Positions 7,375-14,583 of a DNA stretch of 30,148 nucleotides are shown here, piece after piece. The notes below the pieces were generated by a model, which worked only from the letters and a program-made list of their open reading frames with translations, did not search any database and was not told the DNA's origin. This stretch comes from a virus: the IMG/VR virus record IMGVR_UViG_3300008448_000420, positions 1 through 30,148 of that record; one strand, given 5' to 3'. Every line of letters begins with the position of its first letter. Position 1 is the stretch's first letter. A program made the translations under genes and the position numbers.

Positions 7375-7904
7375 TGGAATTGATCAAGGGTACAGACCCA
7401 CGCCTTAAGCAAACTTGTCCAGAGTTCAATTTTGAAACTGGATATACAATGGAAGATGGAACAGTTCTTACAGCCCAACAGCTTTATGAACTGTTGCGCG
7501 ATAAGTTGATGGAGCATAGAGGCGTGGGACTTTCCGCACCACAGCTTGGTATCATGGCTCGAGTATTTGTTATTGGTAATCCAGATGAAGCAGATAGCAT
7601 CATTGGTGTTTTCAATCCAATGATTGTCGATTATGATCAAGAAACTGTTGTGTATGAAGAAGGCTGTGTTAGTTATCCTGGGATCTTCGTTAAGATCAAG
7701 CGACCGCGTAGTATTCGTGCTCGATATCGTGGATGGAACGGAGAATCAGGCACTACCCGTTTCGATGGTTATACTGCACGAGTGTTTCAGCATGAATACG
7801 ATCACCTAAATGGTATTACGTTCCACTCGCGCGCGAATCGTTATCATATGGAACAGGCTCGTCGTTTCAAGGATAAAGCAGAAAGAAAGTTGAAATCAGC
7901 GTGA
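7374..7904 (+). CDS. def: Peptide deformylase
   Basis: This 176-aa metalloenzyme removes the formyl group from nascent N-termini. All three family motifs are intact: GVGLSAPQ (residues 50-57), EGCVS with the metal-ligand Cys98, and QHEYDH with His140, Glu141 and His144. It is about full length for the family. Phage deformylases are known in cyanophages and vibriophages, where they are thought to sustain processing of abundant phage or photosystem proteins. The ATG overlaps the gp46 stop (TAATG), and its stop overlaps the methyltransferase GTG. Confidence 0.95.
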   Translation: MELIKGTDPRLKQTCPEFNFETGYTMEDGTVLTAQQLYELLRDKLMEHRGVGLSAPQLGIMARVFVIGNPDEADSIIGVFNPMIVDYDQETVVYEEGCVSYPGIFVKIKRPRSIRARYRGWNGESGTTRFDGYTARVFQHEYDHLNGITFHSRANRYHMEQARRFKDKAERKLKSA

Positions 7905-9040
7905 GTAACTATCAGCCGTATACCATTGAAGACGTAAAGCGTTCGTCATCTCGCGAACTGTTCACAGTGATCTCAACATTCGCTGGAGGTGGAGGTTCTT
8001 CGACTGGATACAGGCTAGCAGGCGGGAAAGTTGTCGCGATCAACGAGTTCGTTGAGGAAGCAGTAGCTACCTATTCGCGCAACTTTCCCGACACGAAAGT
8101 TATTCTAGGTGATATCAAAAACATCACAGGAAACGATCTGCTCAACATAGGTAGCTTGAAGCAAGGAGACTTAGATATCCTCGATGGTTCTCCTCCTTGT
8201 TCTGCTTTCTCTACTTCTGGTAAAGGTAAGAAAGGTTGGAACAAAGAAAAAACTTATTCCGATGGGAAGAAGGTTTCTAACATTGAGGATCTATTCCTTG
8301 AATATATACGAATTGCAGAAGACATTCAGCCTAAAGTAATTGTAGCCGAGAACGTTGAAGGTATCACGTCTCGCGCTGCAATCGAGAAACTAAGAGATTT
8401 CGTAACAGGCTTCGAACGCATCGCACCAGGCTATAAGATGGTGTATCAAGTGATGGATGCTTCGAAGTTTGGGGTGCCCCAAGGTCGTATGAGAACATTC
8501 TTCGTGGGAGTTAGGAATGATGTGTTCACGACCTTGGGGCTGGAGGAGTATGAACTCGCTCGTCGAGTATATCCATTACCCACAACAAGCGATGGTGTAA
8601 CGATCGCCAGCGCAATCGAAGGGATCGATAATGATCCAGCAGAAGTTCAAATGCTCCTTGACTTCTGCGAAAACAGCTTTCAGAAAAAGTTCGTTGAGAC
8701 TATGGCTTTTAATCCACACAAGGTATTGAAGCCAGGACCAATCAATGGCAAAACTTCTTGTTTCAACATGAAACGCCCAGCTCCTAACAAACCATCTCCT
8801 ACGCTCACACAGATGGGACAGCAACGCAGCGCCTCTGGCGTTATGCACTATGCAGCGAATCGGAAGTTGACAATTAAGGAAATGAAGCGTATCATGAGTT
8901 TACCTGATGACTACGAGCTCACTGGCACGTTCGATCAGCAGGCAGAACGTATTGGTCGTATGGTTGCGCCTAAAATGATGTGCGCTCTTGCGACTTCTAT
9001 CTACGAAAATATCTTGAAGCCATACAAGGAATTGTCATGA
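7901..9040 (+). CDS. C5-cytosine DNA methyltransferase with motif X Asn-to-Arg change
   Basis: This 379-aa Dcm-type enzyme has the C5 motifs in order: motif I FAGGGGSSTGYRLAG (27-41), catalytic motif IV GSPPC with Cys100, motif VI ENV (150-152), motif VIII QGRMR (194-198), a PSPTLTQMG segment (about 298-306), and motif X ERIGRMVAP (349-357). In the family motif X normally reads IGNxVxP; here Arg353 replaces the Asn near the cofactor methyl. The region between motifs VIII and IX is only about 90 residues, a short target-recognition domain. The GTG start overlaps the deformylase stop (GTGA), and its stop overlaps the CmoA-like gene (ATGA). The Arg and the neighbouring carboxy-SAM synthase suggest carboxymethyl rather than methyl transfer (inference). 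Conventional self-methylation against host restriction is the alternative. Confidence 0.93.
   Translation: MSNYQPYTIEDVKRSSSRELFTVISTFAGGGGSSTGYRLAGGKVVAINEFVEEAVATYSRNFPDTKVILGDIKNITGNDLLNIGSLKQGDLDILDGSPPCSAFSTSGKGKKGWNKEKTYSDGKKVSNIEDLFLEYIRIAEDIQPKVIVAENVEGITSRAAIEKLRDFVTGFERIAPGYKMVYQVMDASKFGVPQGRMRTFFVGVRNDVFTTLGLEEYELARRVYPLPTTSDGVTIASAIEGIDNDPAEVQMLLDFCENSFQKKFVETMAFNPHKVLKPGPINGKTSCFNMKRPAPNKPSPTLTQMGQQRSASGVMHYAANRKLTIKEMKRIMSLPDDYELTGTFDQQAERIGRMVAPKMMCALATSIYENILKPYKELS
8867..8895 (+). promoter_or_regulatory. Internal sigma70 promoter ahead of the CmoA-like gene
   Basis: TTGACA (8867-8872), 17 bp, TATCAT (8890-8895), inside the methyltransferase frame and about 140 nt before the CmoA-like start. 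It has the same -10 hexamer as the gp45 promoter. It would give extra carboxy-SAM synthase relative to the methyltransferase. Confidence 0.5.
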
Positions 9041-9729
9041 CAGGTAAGTTCACGTTCGCTACGCGCGAAGAAGGTTTTGATAATCACATTGACGGATCTA
9101 TTCGAGGATACGGTCATTTGTGGCAGGACGTAGTTGACATCTCGCAGTATTTCGTCGAGAACGAAACTATGGTCGTTGACATTGGTTGCTCGACAGGCAA
9201 GATGCTCAAGAGCATGATCGCACAGAATACGTTCGCCCCAGGAGCTATCTACGAGGGCATCGAGATCGAAAAGGATTTTTGGGAATCGTATAACGAAGAC
9301 GAGCGCAACTTTACTCAGTTGCAGTATTACAAAGGTGATGTGCTTGGTTACGATTTCTATAACTGTTCATATGTGACAAGCATCTTTACAATGCAGTTCA
9401 TGTCATATCGCGATCGTAAGGAAGTGATCAAGAAAGTGTACGACGGCTTGCTCCCAGGCGGCGCTTTCGTGTTTGCTGAAAAGACAATGCCTGAGAACGT
9501 TCGCATCCATGAAATTCGCACGTTTACCTACTACGACTTCAAACGCAAGACATTCACGAGCGACGATATCCTAGATAAGGAGCGCCAGCTCCGACATATG
9601 ACAAAACCCAGCACTCGGCAGGAGCTGATTGATACATGTAAATGGGTTGGATTCGAAACCGTGGATACATTCTGGCAAAACCACGCTTTCACGGGGTTTA
9701 TCGCGTTAAAATCTCCGATACAAAAGTAA
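9037..9729 (+). CDS. cmoA: CmoA-like carboxy-S-adenosylmethionine synthase
   Basis: This 230-aa class I SAM-dependent enzyme (E. coli CmoA: 247 aa) follows CmoA along its whole length: the N-terminal FTF segment, a SIRGY segment (CmoA SVPGY), motif I VDIGCSTG (48-55; CmoA YDLGCSLG), FTMQFM (CmoA FTLQFL), KVYDGLLPGGAFVFAEK (CmoA KIYQGLNPGGALVLSEK), YYDFKR, and a C-terminal FWQNHAFTGFIALK. CmoA makes carboxy-SAM from SAM and prephenate, normally for CmoB in wobble-uridine tRNA modification. No CmoB is present here. Arg183 or Arg186 are candidates for the carboxylate-binding Arg near E. coli position 199; the alignment there is ambiguous. The ATG overlaps the methyltransferase stop, with AAGGA upstream. 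Confidence 0.85.
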   Translation: MTGKFTFATREEGFDNHIDGSIRGYGHLWQDVVDISQYFVENETMVVDIGCSTGKMLKSMIAQNTFAPGAIYEGIEIEKDFWESYNEDERNFTQLQYYKGDVLGYDFYNCSYVTSIFTMQFMSYRDRKEVIKKVYDGLLPGGAFVFAEKTMPENVRIHEIRTFTYYDFKRKTFTSDDILDKERQLRHMTKPSTRQELIDTCKWVGFETVDTFWQNHAFTGFIALKSPIQK

Positions 9730-9782
9730 CAGAAAAAGATACAAAAAATATTCTCTAGTGATATCAGTCACTTAGCACTAAG

Positions 9783-9806
9783 CCCCTGTTTTTACAGGGG
9801 TTTTTT
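9783..9806 (+). terminator. Rho-independent terminator after the modification genes
   Basis: A 7-bp stem (CCCCTGT / ACAGGGG) with a TTTT loop is followed by six T residues. It closes the long gp47-gp46-def-methyltransferase-cmoA transcription unit. Confidence 0.92.
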
Positions 9807-9821
9807 ATTGGAAATAGGGCC

Positions 9822-9850
9822 TTGACAATCAGCCACTGATCTTATAGAAT
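9822..9850 (+). promoter_or_regulatory. sigma70-type promoter, accessory block
   Basis: TTGACA (9822-9827), 17 bp, TAGAAT (9845-9850). The spacer contains a short palindrome, ATCAG-CCA-CTGAT (9828-9840). The -10 and leader (TAGAATGAATATATG, then AAAGGAAC) are nearly repeated at 10259-10283. Confidence 0.85.
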
Positions 9851-9877
9851 GAATATATGGATAGGAAAGGAACTGAC

Positions 9878-10231
9878 ATGAATTTGGCTACCGACTTCAA
9901 AACCGCCCTCGACCGCTACGTCGCTCATATCAAGGCTGACTATGCTGGCTGGCACCGTCCGCGCGGCAACGATACTATCCGCGACGAAATGGTTCGCGAG
10001 TTCGACGCTGGCATCAGCTATGAAGTGAGCCGTAAGTTTATCAAGGTGATCACGGGTCAGGCTGGTGGCAATACCAGCGTCCACTCGTTCATCGTTCTCG
10101 CAGACGACGGCAAGTTCAAGCGTGGCGACATTCTCATGGCGGCTAGCTGGAAAGCGCCCGCGAAGAATTTCGCTCGTGGAAACGTCCTGGCTGGCAATCT
10201 CAAGAACGTTCGCTGGACGGGCGCGCTTTGA
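9878..10231 (+). CDS. Hypothetical protein of the accessory block
   Basis: This 117-aa protein starts at ATG 9878 behind AAAGGA (about 9865-9870), in preference to the in-frame ATG 9857 that lies at the predicted transcription start. It opens with a helical segment (MNLATDFKTALDRYVAHIK) and continues with a mixed alpha/beta region (residues about 50-110: VSRKFIKVITGQ, SFIVLADDGKFKRGDIL). I do not recognise the family. It is GC-richer in codon use than the replication genes. It has a private promoter, and the next promoter follows within 5 bp of its stop. Confidence 0.75.
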   Translation: MNLATDFKTALDRYVAHIKADYAGWHRPRGNDTIRDEMVREFDAGISYEVSRKFIKVITGQAGGNTSVHSFIVLADDGKFKRGDILMAASWKAPAKNFARGNVLAGNLKNVRWTGAL

Positions 10232-10235
10232 GGGC

Positions 10236-10264
10236 TTGACAATTAGTTCAACGCCACCTAGAAT
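10236..10264 (+). promoter_or_regulatory. sigma70-type promoter, accessory block
   Basis: TTGACA (10236-10241), 17 bp, TAGAAT (10259-10264). The downstream leader duplicates that of the promoter at 9822, indicating a copied promoter/ribosome-binding cassette. Confidence 0.85.
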
Positions 10265-10288
10265 GAATATATGATGAAAGGAACCGAT

Positions 10289-10513
10289 ATGAATATCCAT
10301 GAAGCCCAGATGTATGTGAATCTTTGCTCGTCGGCTCTCGCCCACGGTTTCCTGAAAGATCATCAGGACTCGCGAGTCGCAGATCTTCAAAAGATTGCCA
10401 TTGAGCGCCATTGCGGCAATGGATACTTTTCGTTCGACGGCATTCTCGACGATCTTGCCGAGCTGACTGGCAGCGAAGATCTCGCTTCCGACATTCTCAA
10501 CAACGCCGCCTAA
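10289..10513 (+). CDS. Small hypothetical protein
   Basis: This 74-aa acidic, predominantly helical protein has no recognised family. I chose ATG 10289 because AAAGGA lies 8 nt upstream; earlier in-frame ATGs at 10271 and 10274 sit at the predicted transcript 5' end. The C-terminal half is Asp/Leu/Glu-rich (ILDDLAELTGSEDLASDIL). The gene is followed after 11 nt by another small ORF with its own TAAGGAG, so the two form a dicistron under the promoter at 10236. Confidence 0.7.
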   Translation: MNIHEAQMYVNLCSSALAHGFLKDHQDSRVADLQKIAIERHCGNGYFSFDGILDDLAELTGSEDLASDILNNAA

Positions 10514-10524
10514 GGAGATCGACT

Positions 10525-10722
10525 ATGACTATCGACCAGATTCGCGCTGCTCTTAGCCACATGGAATCCAATTACAGCCTCGCTATGGACGCGGGTGAGT
10601 ATGGATTGGCGAATGCGTTCCACGCCAAGATCGACTGGCTTTGGTCAGAGTTGACTCGTCTGATTCAGGCTGAGGATCCGTATACCACGGAGGCGGATAT
10701 TCGCTACTTCGAGGGGACTTGA
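10525..10722 (+). CDS. Small hypothetical protein
   Basis: This 65-aa helical, acidic protein starts at ATG 10525 with TAAGGAG (10511-10517) overlapping the stop of the previous gene. It reads MTIDQIRAALSHMESN, then AGEYGLANAFHAKIDWLW, which looks like a two- or three-helix bundle. No family is recognised. Its stop lies directly against the promoter of the VWA gene (TTGACA at 10719 overlaps its last codons). Confidence 0.7.
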   Translation: MTIDQIRAALSHMESNYSLAMDAGEYGLANAFHAKIDWLWSELTRLIQAEDPYTTEADIRYFEGT

Positions 10723-10747
10723 CAATTCGCCGCCAACCCACTATGAT
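10719..10747 (+). promoter_or_regulatory. sigma70-type promoter for the VWA gene
   Basis: TTGACA (10719-10724), 17 bp, TATGAT (10742-10747), overlapping the 3' end of the preceding small gene. Confidence 0.82.
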
Positions 10748-10771
10748 TATCAAATAGTGATGGAGAAGGTT

Positions 10772-13066
10772 ATGGCTGACACAAAAATGGTTACTCCTGG
10801 CGCGCTCGACAAGCTGGCAAAGCTGCTGGCTGCCGAGAACATTATGGTTGAGCATCGCCCGATTAAGACTGCCTACTTCGACGTGAAGAATCGCGTTCTC
10901 GCCCTTCCCATGTGGAAAGAGATGACTGAGACGCTGTATCATATGCTTGTGCTCCATGAAGTCGGTCATGCATTGGAAACGCCCGCTGACGGCTGGAAGG
11001 GCGCGATCGACAAGGTGAAGGAAGAAGAACAATCTTCTTTCGTGGCGCAAACGTTCCAAGGTTATTTGAACGTTGTCGAAGACGCCCGCATCGAACGCAA
11101 GATCAAGAATAAGTTCCCTGGCTCCCGTCGCGATTTTCTCGATGGTTACGACTGGCTGCATGAACAGGATTTCTTTTCTGTTAAGTCGCGCAACGTCGAT
11201 GAACTTTCGCTCATCGATCGCATCAATCTCTACTTCAAACTTGGCGCACGTATCCGCATCAAGTTCAATGAGGAAGAACAGGCTTTCGTGAAGCGAGCTG
11301 AACAGGCGCTCACGTTCGACGAGGTTATCAAGCTGGCGGAAGATCTGCTGGCTTATGCCAAGAAGAAGAAAGAAGAAAACGACGAAGAAGAAGAGCAGAT
11401 GATGCTCACCGTTAAGTCTGACGAAGGCGATGAGGGTGACGACGAAGATTCTGACTTCGACTTCGACGAAGATGGCGATGAAAGCGACTCTGACTCCGAC
11501 GGCGATACAGAAGAAGAAGAACAGACTGAGTCGTCGAACAAAGAAGAATCTGGCGGAAAGCTCAGTGGCCGTGGCAGCAAGCCACTCGAAGAAGCAACGA
11601 CTGATCAGGCCATGAACGATCGTATGGAAGAGTTGCTTGATCCTTCGCTCTCGAACTATACGTTCAGTTACATTCACTTCCCGAAAGACGTGACGCACGA
11701 AGAGTTCGTCGTTGGCTATCGCGAGCTGCTGAGCGTCATTGATAAAGACTTCGCGCGCGCGAAAGACAGCGCTGATCTTATTGCTTATCGTAACAGTCTG
11801 CTGAACAAGTTCCGTAGCGAAAACAATTCTGCGATCAACTATATGGTCAAGGAGTTCGAACGCAAGAAGGCAGCCGTTGCGTATAGTCGTAGCAAGCAAG
11901 CCAAGACTGGCGTGATCGACACGAACAAGCTGCACAGCTACAAGTTCAACGACGATATCTTTAAACGCCTAAGCATTGAGCCCAACGGCAAGAATCATGG
12001 TGTTGTTGCCATGCTTGATATGTCTGGCTCTATGATGGGTAGCTATCGTGGTGCGATGGATCAGCTCATCTCGCTGGCTATGTTCTGTCGTCGTGTTGGT
12101 ATTCCGCATCGCTTGTATGGTTTCACTCAATGTGCCCATCGTTTCACTCAAGAAAACAATAATCGTTCCGCCGTTAAAAAAGCCAAGCTGAGATCAATCA
12201 TGACTCGCATGAACGACAAGTCGTTCGTGTTCCCTGATCTTGGCTTTGATCTTGTCGAGTTCTTCCACGAAAAGATGTCGCTGAAAGAATTCAACACGAT
12301 GGTTGGTACGTTGCTCGTTTCCTCCAAGCTCATTCAAAACGATTGGGGTGACATGATTGCCAAGGAATCTGCTCGCACTTGGATCTATAATCGATTCGGG
12401 TTTAACAACTATCAGTGCCCGCTGGATTATCTTGGTCTCAGCGGAACTCCACTGAACGATGCGATTCTTGTGTCTCGTGACCTCATGGCTAAGTTCCGCA
12501 AGGAAAAGAACATCGAGATTATGAATTTCGTGTGCATCACTGACGGCGAGAGCAATGATAGTCAATACCATCAGTCTGCTGGTGCTAATCGCGGTCATGT
12601 GGTTTCATCGCTTCCATATGGTGGCAGTAAAGTGAGAAGCATCTTTGTTGACGAAGAAAGCCGCTTGCAGACTTCGATGAACTTCAACTATTCGCACAGT
12701 GTCACCGCTATGTTCGCTCGCACCGTTCGTCAGTCGCAGAATGCTACGTTCGTGGGATTCTATATCGTGAGCAGTGCATATGACGTTCGTCACGTTGGTC
12801 ATCGCTATCTCAGCTATACCGAAGGCGTTGCTTTCCAAGACAAGTGGCGTAAGACTAAAAGCGCGGTGATTCCCGATATGCTCAACTTCGATGAGTTCTA
12901 TATCATCAATGGTGGGCGTAATCTTCGCACCCAGCAGGCTTCCCTCGAAGAAGCCAACAACGAGATGAAAAAAGGTCAGCTTGCACGAGCCTTTATCTCG
13001 GCCCAGAACAAGCGCGGTGCTAGCCGTGCTATCCTTGGCAAATTCATCGAGAAGATCGCTGCATAA
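10772..13066 (+). CDS. HExxH metallopeptidase-like / VWA domain protein (CobT-like)
   Basis: This 764-aa protein has three parts. The N-terminal part carries HEVGH at residues 62-66 and a downstream NVVEDARIE segment (about residue 100) that could supply a third metal ligand, as in zinc metallopeptidases. Residues about 195-260 are a very acidic, low-complexity linker (runs of Asp, Glu, Ser). The C-terminal part is a von Willebrand A domain with an intact MIDAS, DMSGSM, at 416-421. This architecture resembles cobaltochelatase CobT and the VWA partners of MoxR ATPases, and such an ATPase follows at 13354. GGAGAAGG (10762-10769) supports ATG 10772 over ATG 10760. A co-chaperone or remodelling role together with the ATPase is inference; the substrate is unknown. 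Confidence 0.85.
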   Translation: MADTKMVTPGALDKLAKLLAAENIMVEHRPIKTAYFDVKNRVLALPMWKEMTETLYHMLVLHEVGHALETPADGWKGAIDKVKEEEQSSFVAQTFQGYLNVVEDARIERKIKNKFPGSRRDFLDGYDWLHEQDFFSVKSRNVDELSLIDRINLYFKLGARIRIKFNEEEQAFVKRAEQALTFDEVIKLAEDLLAYAKKKKEENDEEEEQMMLTVKSDEGDEGDDEDSDFDFDEDGDESDSDSDGDTEEEEQTESSNKEESGGKLSGRGSKPLEEATTDQAMNDRMEELLDPSLSNYTFSYIHFPKDVTHEEFVVGYRELLSVIDKDFARAKDSADLIAYRNSLLNKFRSENNSAINYMVKEFERKKAAVAYSRSKQAKTGVIDTNKLHSYKFNDDIFKRLSIEPNGKNHGVVAMLDMSGSMMGSYRGAMDQLISLAMFCRRVGIPHRLYGFTQCAHRFTQENNNRSAVKKAKLRSIMTRMNDKSFVFPDLGFDLVEFFHEKMSLKEFNTMVGTLLVSSKLIQNDWGDMIAKESARTWIYNRFGFNNYQCPLDYLGLSGTPLNDAILVSRDLMAKFRKEKNIEIMNFVCITDGESNDSQYHQSAGANRGHVVSSLPYGGSKVRSIFVDEESRLQTSMNFNYSHSVTAMFARTVRQSQNATFVGFYIVSSAYDVRHVGHRYLSYTEGVAFQDKWRKTKSAVIPDMLNFDEFYIINGGRNLRTQQASLEEANNEMKKGQLARAFISAQNKRGASRAILGKFIEKIAA

Positions 13067-13070
13067 TCTG

Positions 13071-13101
13071 GGCGGGAAATAGCTCTTGACAATTTCCCGC
13101 C
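13071..13101. repeat. 10-bp inverted repeat enclosing a -35 box
   Basis: GGCGGGAAAT (13071-13080) and ATTTCCCGCC (13092-13101) are perfect reverse complements separated by 11 bp that contain the TTGACA of the next promoter. As RNA it is a strong hairpin at the end of the VWA transcript, without a T-run. As DNA it could be an operator. The arm and loop lengths (10 and 11) equal those of the repeat at 1556-1586. Confidence 0.8.
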
Positions 13102-13114
13102 TAGGCTATATAAT
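13086..13114 (+). promoter_or_regulatory. Perfect consensus sigma70 promoter
   Basis: TTGACA (13086-13091), 17 bp, TATAAT (13109-13114). The -35 box lies in the loop of the inverted repeat at 13071-13101. It drives the 51-aa ORF at 13139. Confidence 0.9.
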
Positions 13115-13138
13115 GAATCTATAATGAAGGAGAAGCCA

Positions 13139-13294
13139 ATGTTCAAGGTAACCTATACGCTCAAGGGCGAAGATAAGCTGTTGTCGGACGAGTTTGCCAC
13201 GTTTCGCTATCTGAAGGATGCGTTTGTGTTCATGCGTGAACTTATGCTTCTTGGCGGAAAGATTGTTGGCAAACCGACTATCGAAAGAATGTGA
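13139..13294 (+). CDS. 51-aa hypothetical protein
   Basis: This short ORF sits behind a perfect promoter and a clear ribosome binding site (GAAGGAG, then ATG 13139). The product begins MFKVTYTLKGEDKLL and continues with a helix (FRYLKDAFVFMRELMLL) and a final GGKIVGKPTIERM. This beta-hairpin/helix/strand pattern is like other small T4-like early proteins, but I recognise no family. It stands alone between the VWA and the ATPase genes and has its own promoter; the ATPase promoter starts 1 nt after its stop. The compact placement argues that it is real. Confidence 0.78.
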   Translation: MFKVTYTLKGEDKLLSDEFATFRYLKDAFVFMRELMLLGGKIVGKPTIERM

Positions 13295-13295
13295 C

Positions 13296-13324
13296 TTGAC
13301 AATCACGTCTGCTCGTGGTACAAT
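13296..13324 (+). promoter_or_regulatory. sigma70-type promoter for the CobS-like ATPase
   Basis: TTGACA (13296-13301), 17 bp, TACAAT (13319-13324). The spacer carries a small CACG/CGTG repeat. The leader (ATGATGAAGAAAGG) resembles those at 10271 and 13123. Confidence 0.85.
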
Positions 13325-13353
13325 ATATTATATGATGAAGAAAGGTGAGATCA

Positions 13354-14550
13354 ATGCTTAAGGCTAATCAACTCAAGTTCCTCGAACTCGCTACGGAAAC
13401 TTTTGGCGTAGAAGCTATCGTCGGCAATCAAGATTTGCTGACTTTGGCTGACAAGCACGGTATGACTGGTTCTGCTTCCAATTGGATTTTCAAGCCCGAC
13501 TATCGTGCGGGTCGCGGGCAGTATCGTTTGCCGCGTCATGAAAGCGATACGACTAGCATGGCTGCCATGGCGGCTGATATTGTTCCTATTCGCCGTGAGA
13601 CTCCTGTGGTTACCAAGTTCGACCCGAACGCTGTTTCTGAACACGACTATGCGCAAGTTCCTGCCAAGGATAAGCACTATGTTCCGTTCGGTGAGTTCAA
13701 GATGATCGAGAAGATTGTCACGTCTGGCAAGTTCTTCCCCGTGTTTATCTCTGGTCATTCTGGTAACGGCAAGACGTTCATGGTCGAGCAGGTTTGCGCC
13801 AAGGTCAAGCGCCCGATGATTCGCGTGCAGATGTCGCGCGAAACTGACGAGGACGATTTGATTGGTGGCTTCCGTTTGATCGACGGTGAAACCAAGTTCA
13901 TGAAGGGTCCAGTTCTTCGCGCCATGGAACTCGGTGCGTTGCTTCTCATCGACGAAGCTGATCGTGCTGATCCTGGCAAGGCGATGTGCTTGCAGGGTAT
14001 CCTTGAAGGCAAGCCCTACTACATGAAGAAGACTGGCGAGATCGTTCAGGCTGCTCATGGTTTCAATGTTATCGTGACTGCAAACACCAAGGGCCGCGGT
14101 TCTGACGACGGTCGCTATGTCGCTGCTACCATGCTCGACGATGCGTGGCTCGAGCGTTTCCCAATCACTATCGAGCAGGAATATCCGACTGCCGCGATCG
14201 AGAAGAAGATCTTGACAAACTACCTCAGTGATGATACAATTACTGAAGATGATAAGGCGTTCATCGATCACCTCACGGTTTGGTCTGAGATTATTCGCAA
14301 GACTTTTACCGAAGGTGCCATCGACGAGTTGATTTCTACTCGTCGCCTTGTTCATATTGCACAAACGTTCCGCATGATTGGCGACCGCCAGAAGGCTATT
14401 CGCTTGTGCATCAATCGTTTCGACGAAGAGACAAAGACTGCGTTCCTTGATCTCTATGCGAAGGTTGATCCTACGATCAATCCCGTCCCCGAGACTCCTG
14501 CTGCAGAAACCACCCAAGCAGCGGAGAACACTCAGGAAATATCTTTCTGA
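13354..14550 (+). CDS. MoxR/CobS-like AAA+ ATPase
   Basis: This 398-aa AAA+ ATPase has Walker A GHSGNGKT at residues 134-141, a MoxR/CobS-type DEDDLIGGF segment, Walker B LLLIDEAD with Asp200-Glu201, a TANTKGRGSDDGRY sensor region, and a C-terminal helical domain. It is similar to CobS-like proteins known from T4-like cyanophages. The VWA protein upstream is the natural partner, as MoxR ATPases commonly work with VWA proteins and CobS with CobT. Cobalamin metal insertion is unlikely to be the job, since no CobN is visible. ATG 13354 behind AAAGG is preferred to the in-frame GTG 13345. The coding region contains an internal promoter at 14212-14240. Confidence 0.88.
   Translation: MLKANQLKFLELATETFGVEAIVGNQDLLTLADKHGMTGSASNWIFKPDYRAGRGQYRLPRHESDTTSMAAMAADIVPIRRETPVVTKFDPNAVSEHDYAQVPAKDKHYVPFGEFKMIEKIVTSGKFFPVFISGHSGNGKTFMVEQVCAKVKRPMIRVQMSRETDEDDLIGGFRLIDGETKFMKGPVLRAMELGALLLIDEADRADPGKAMCLQGILEGKPYYMKKTGEIVQAAHGFNVIVTANTKGRGSDDGRYVAATMLDDAWLERFPITIEQEYPTAAIEKKILTNYLSDDTITEDDKAFIDHLTVWSEIIRKTFTEGAIDELISTRRLVHIAQTFRMIGDRQKAIRLCINRFDEETKTAFLDLYAKVDPTINPVPETPAAETTQAAENTQEISF
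14212..14240 (+). promoter_or_regulatory. Internal sigma70 promoter inside the AAA+ gene
   Basis: TTGACA (14212-14217), 17 bp, TACAAT (14235-14240), in the ATPase reading frame. It has the same -10 as the promoter that drives the gene and would transcribe its 3' third plus the HTH gene at 14584. Confidence 0.55.
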
Positions 14551-14583
14551 GTGTAATTCAACCACCAATGGAGTATATTGATT

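Noticed and set aside
9757-9772. Hairpin AGTGA/TCACT before the terminator at 9783
   Set aside because: Short stem without a T-run; the nearby terminator explains the region, although AGTGATATCA recurs near the gp45 promoter.
13139-13294. Dismissing the 51-aa ORF as noise
   Set aside because: A perfect promoter, a good ribosome binding site and tight fit between neighbours make it a likely gene, so it is kept as a feature.
10772-14550. Cobalamin cobaltochelatase assignment for the CobT/CobS-like pair
   Set aside because: No CobN or cobalamin genes are visible, and MoxR-VWA pairs have wider roles; resemblance alone is insufficient.
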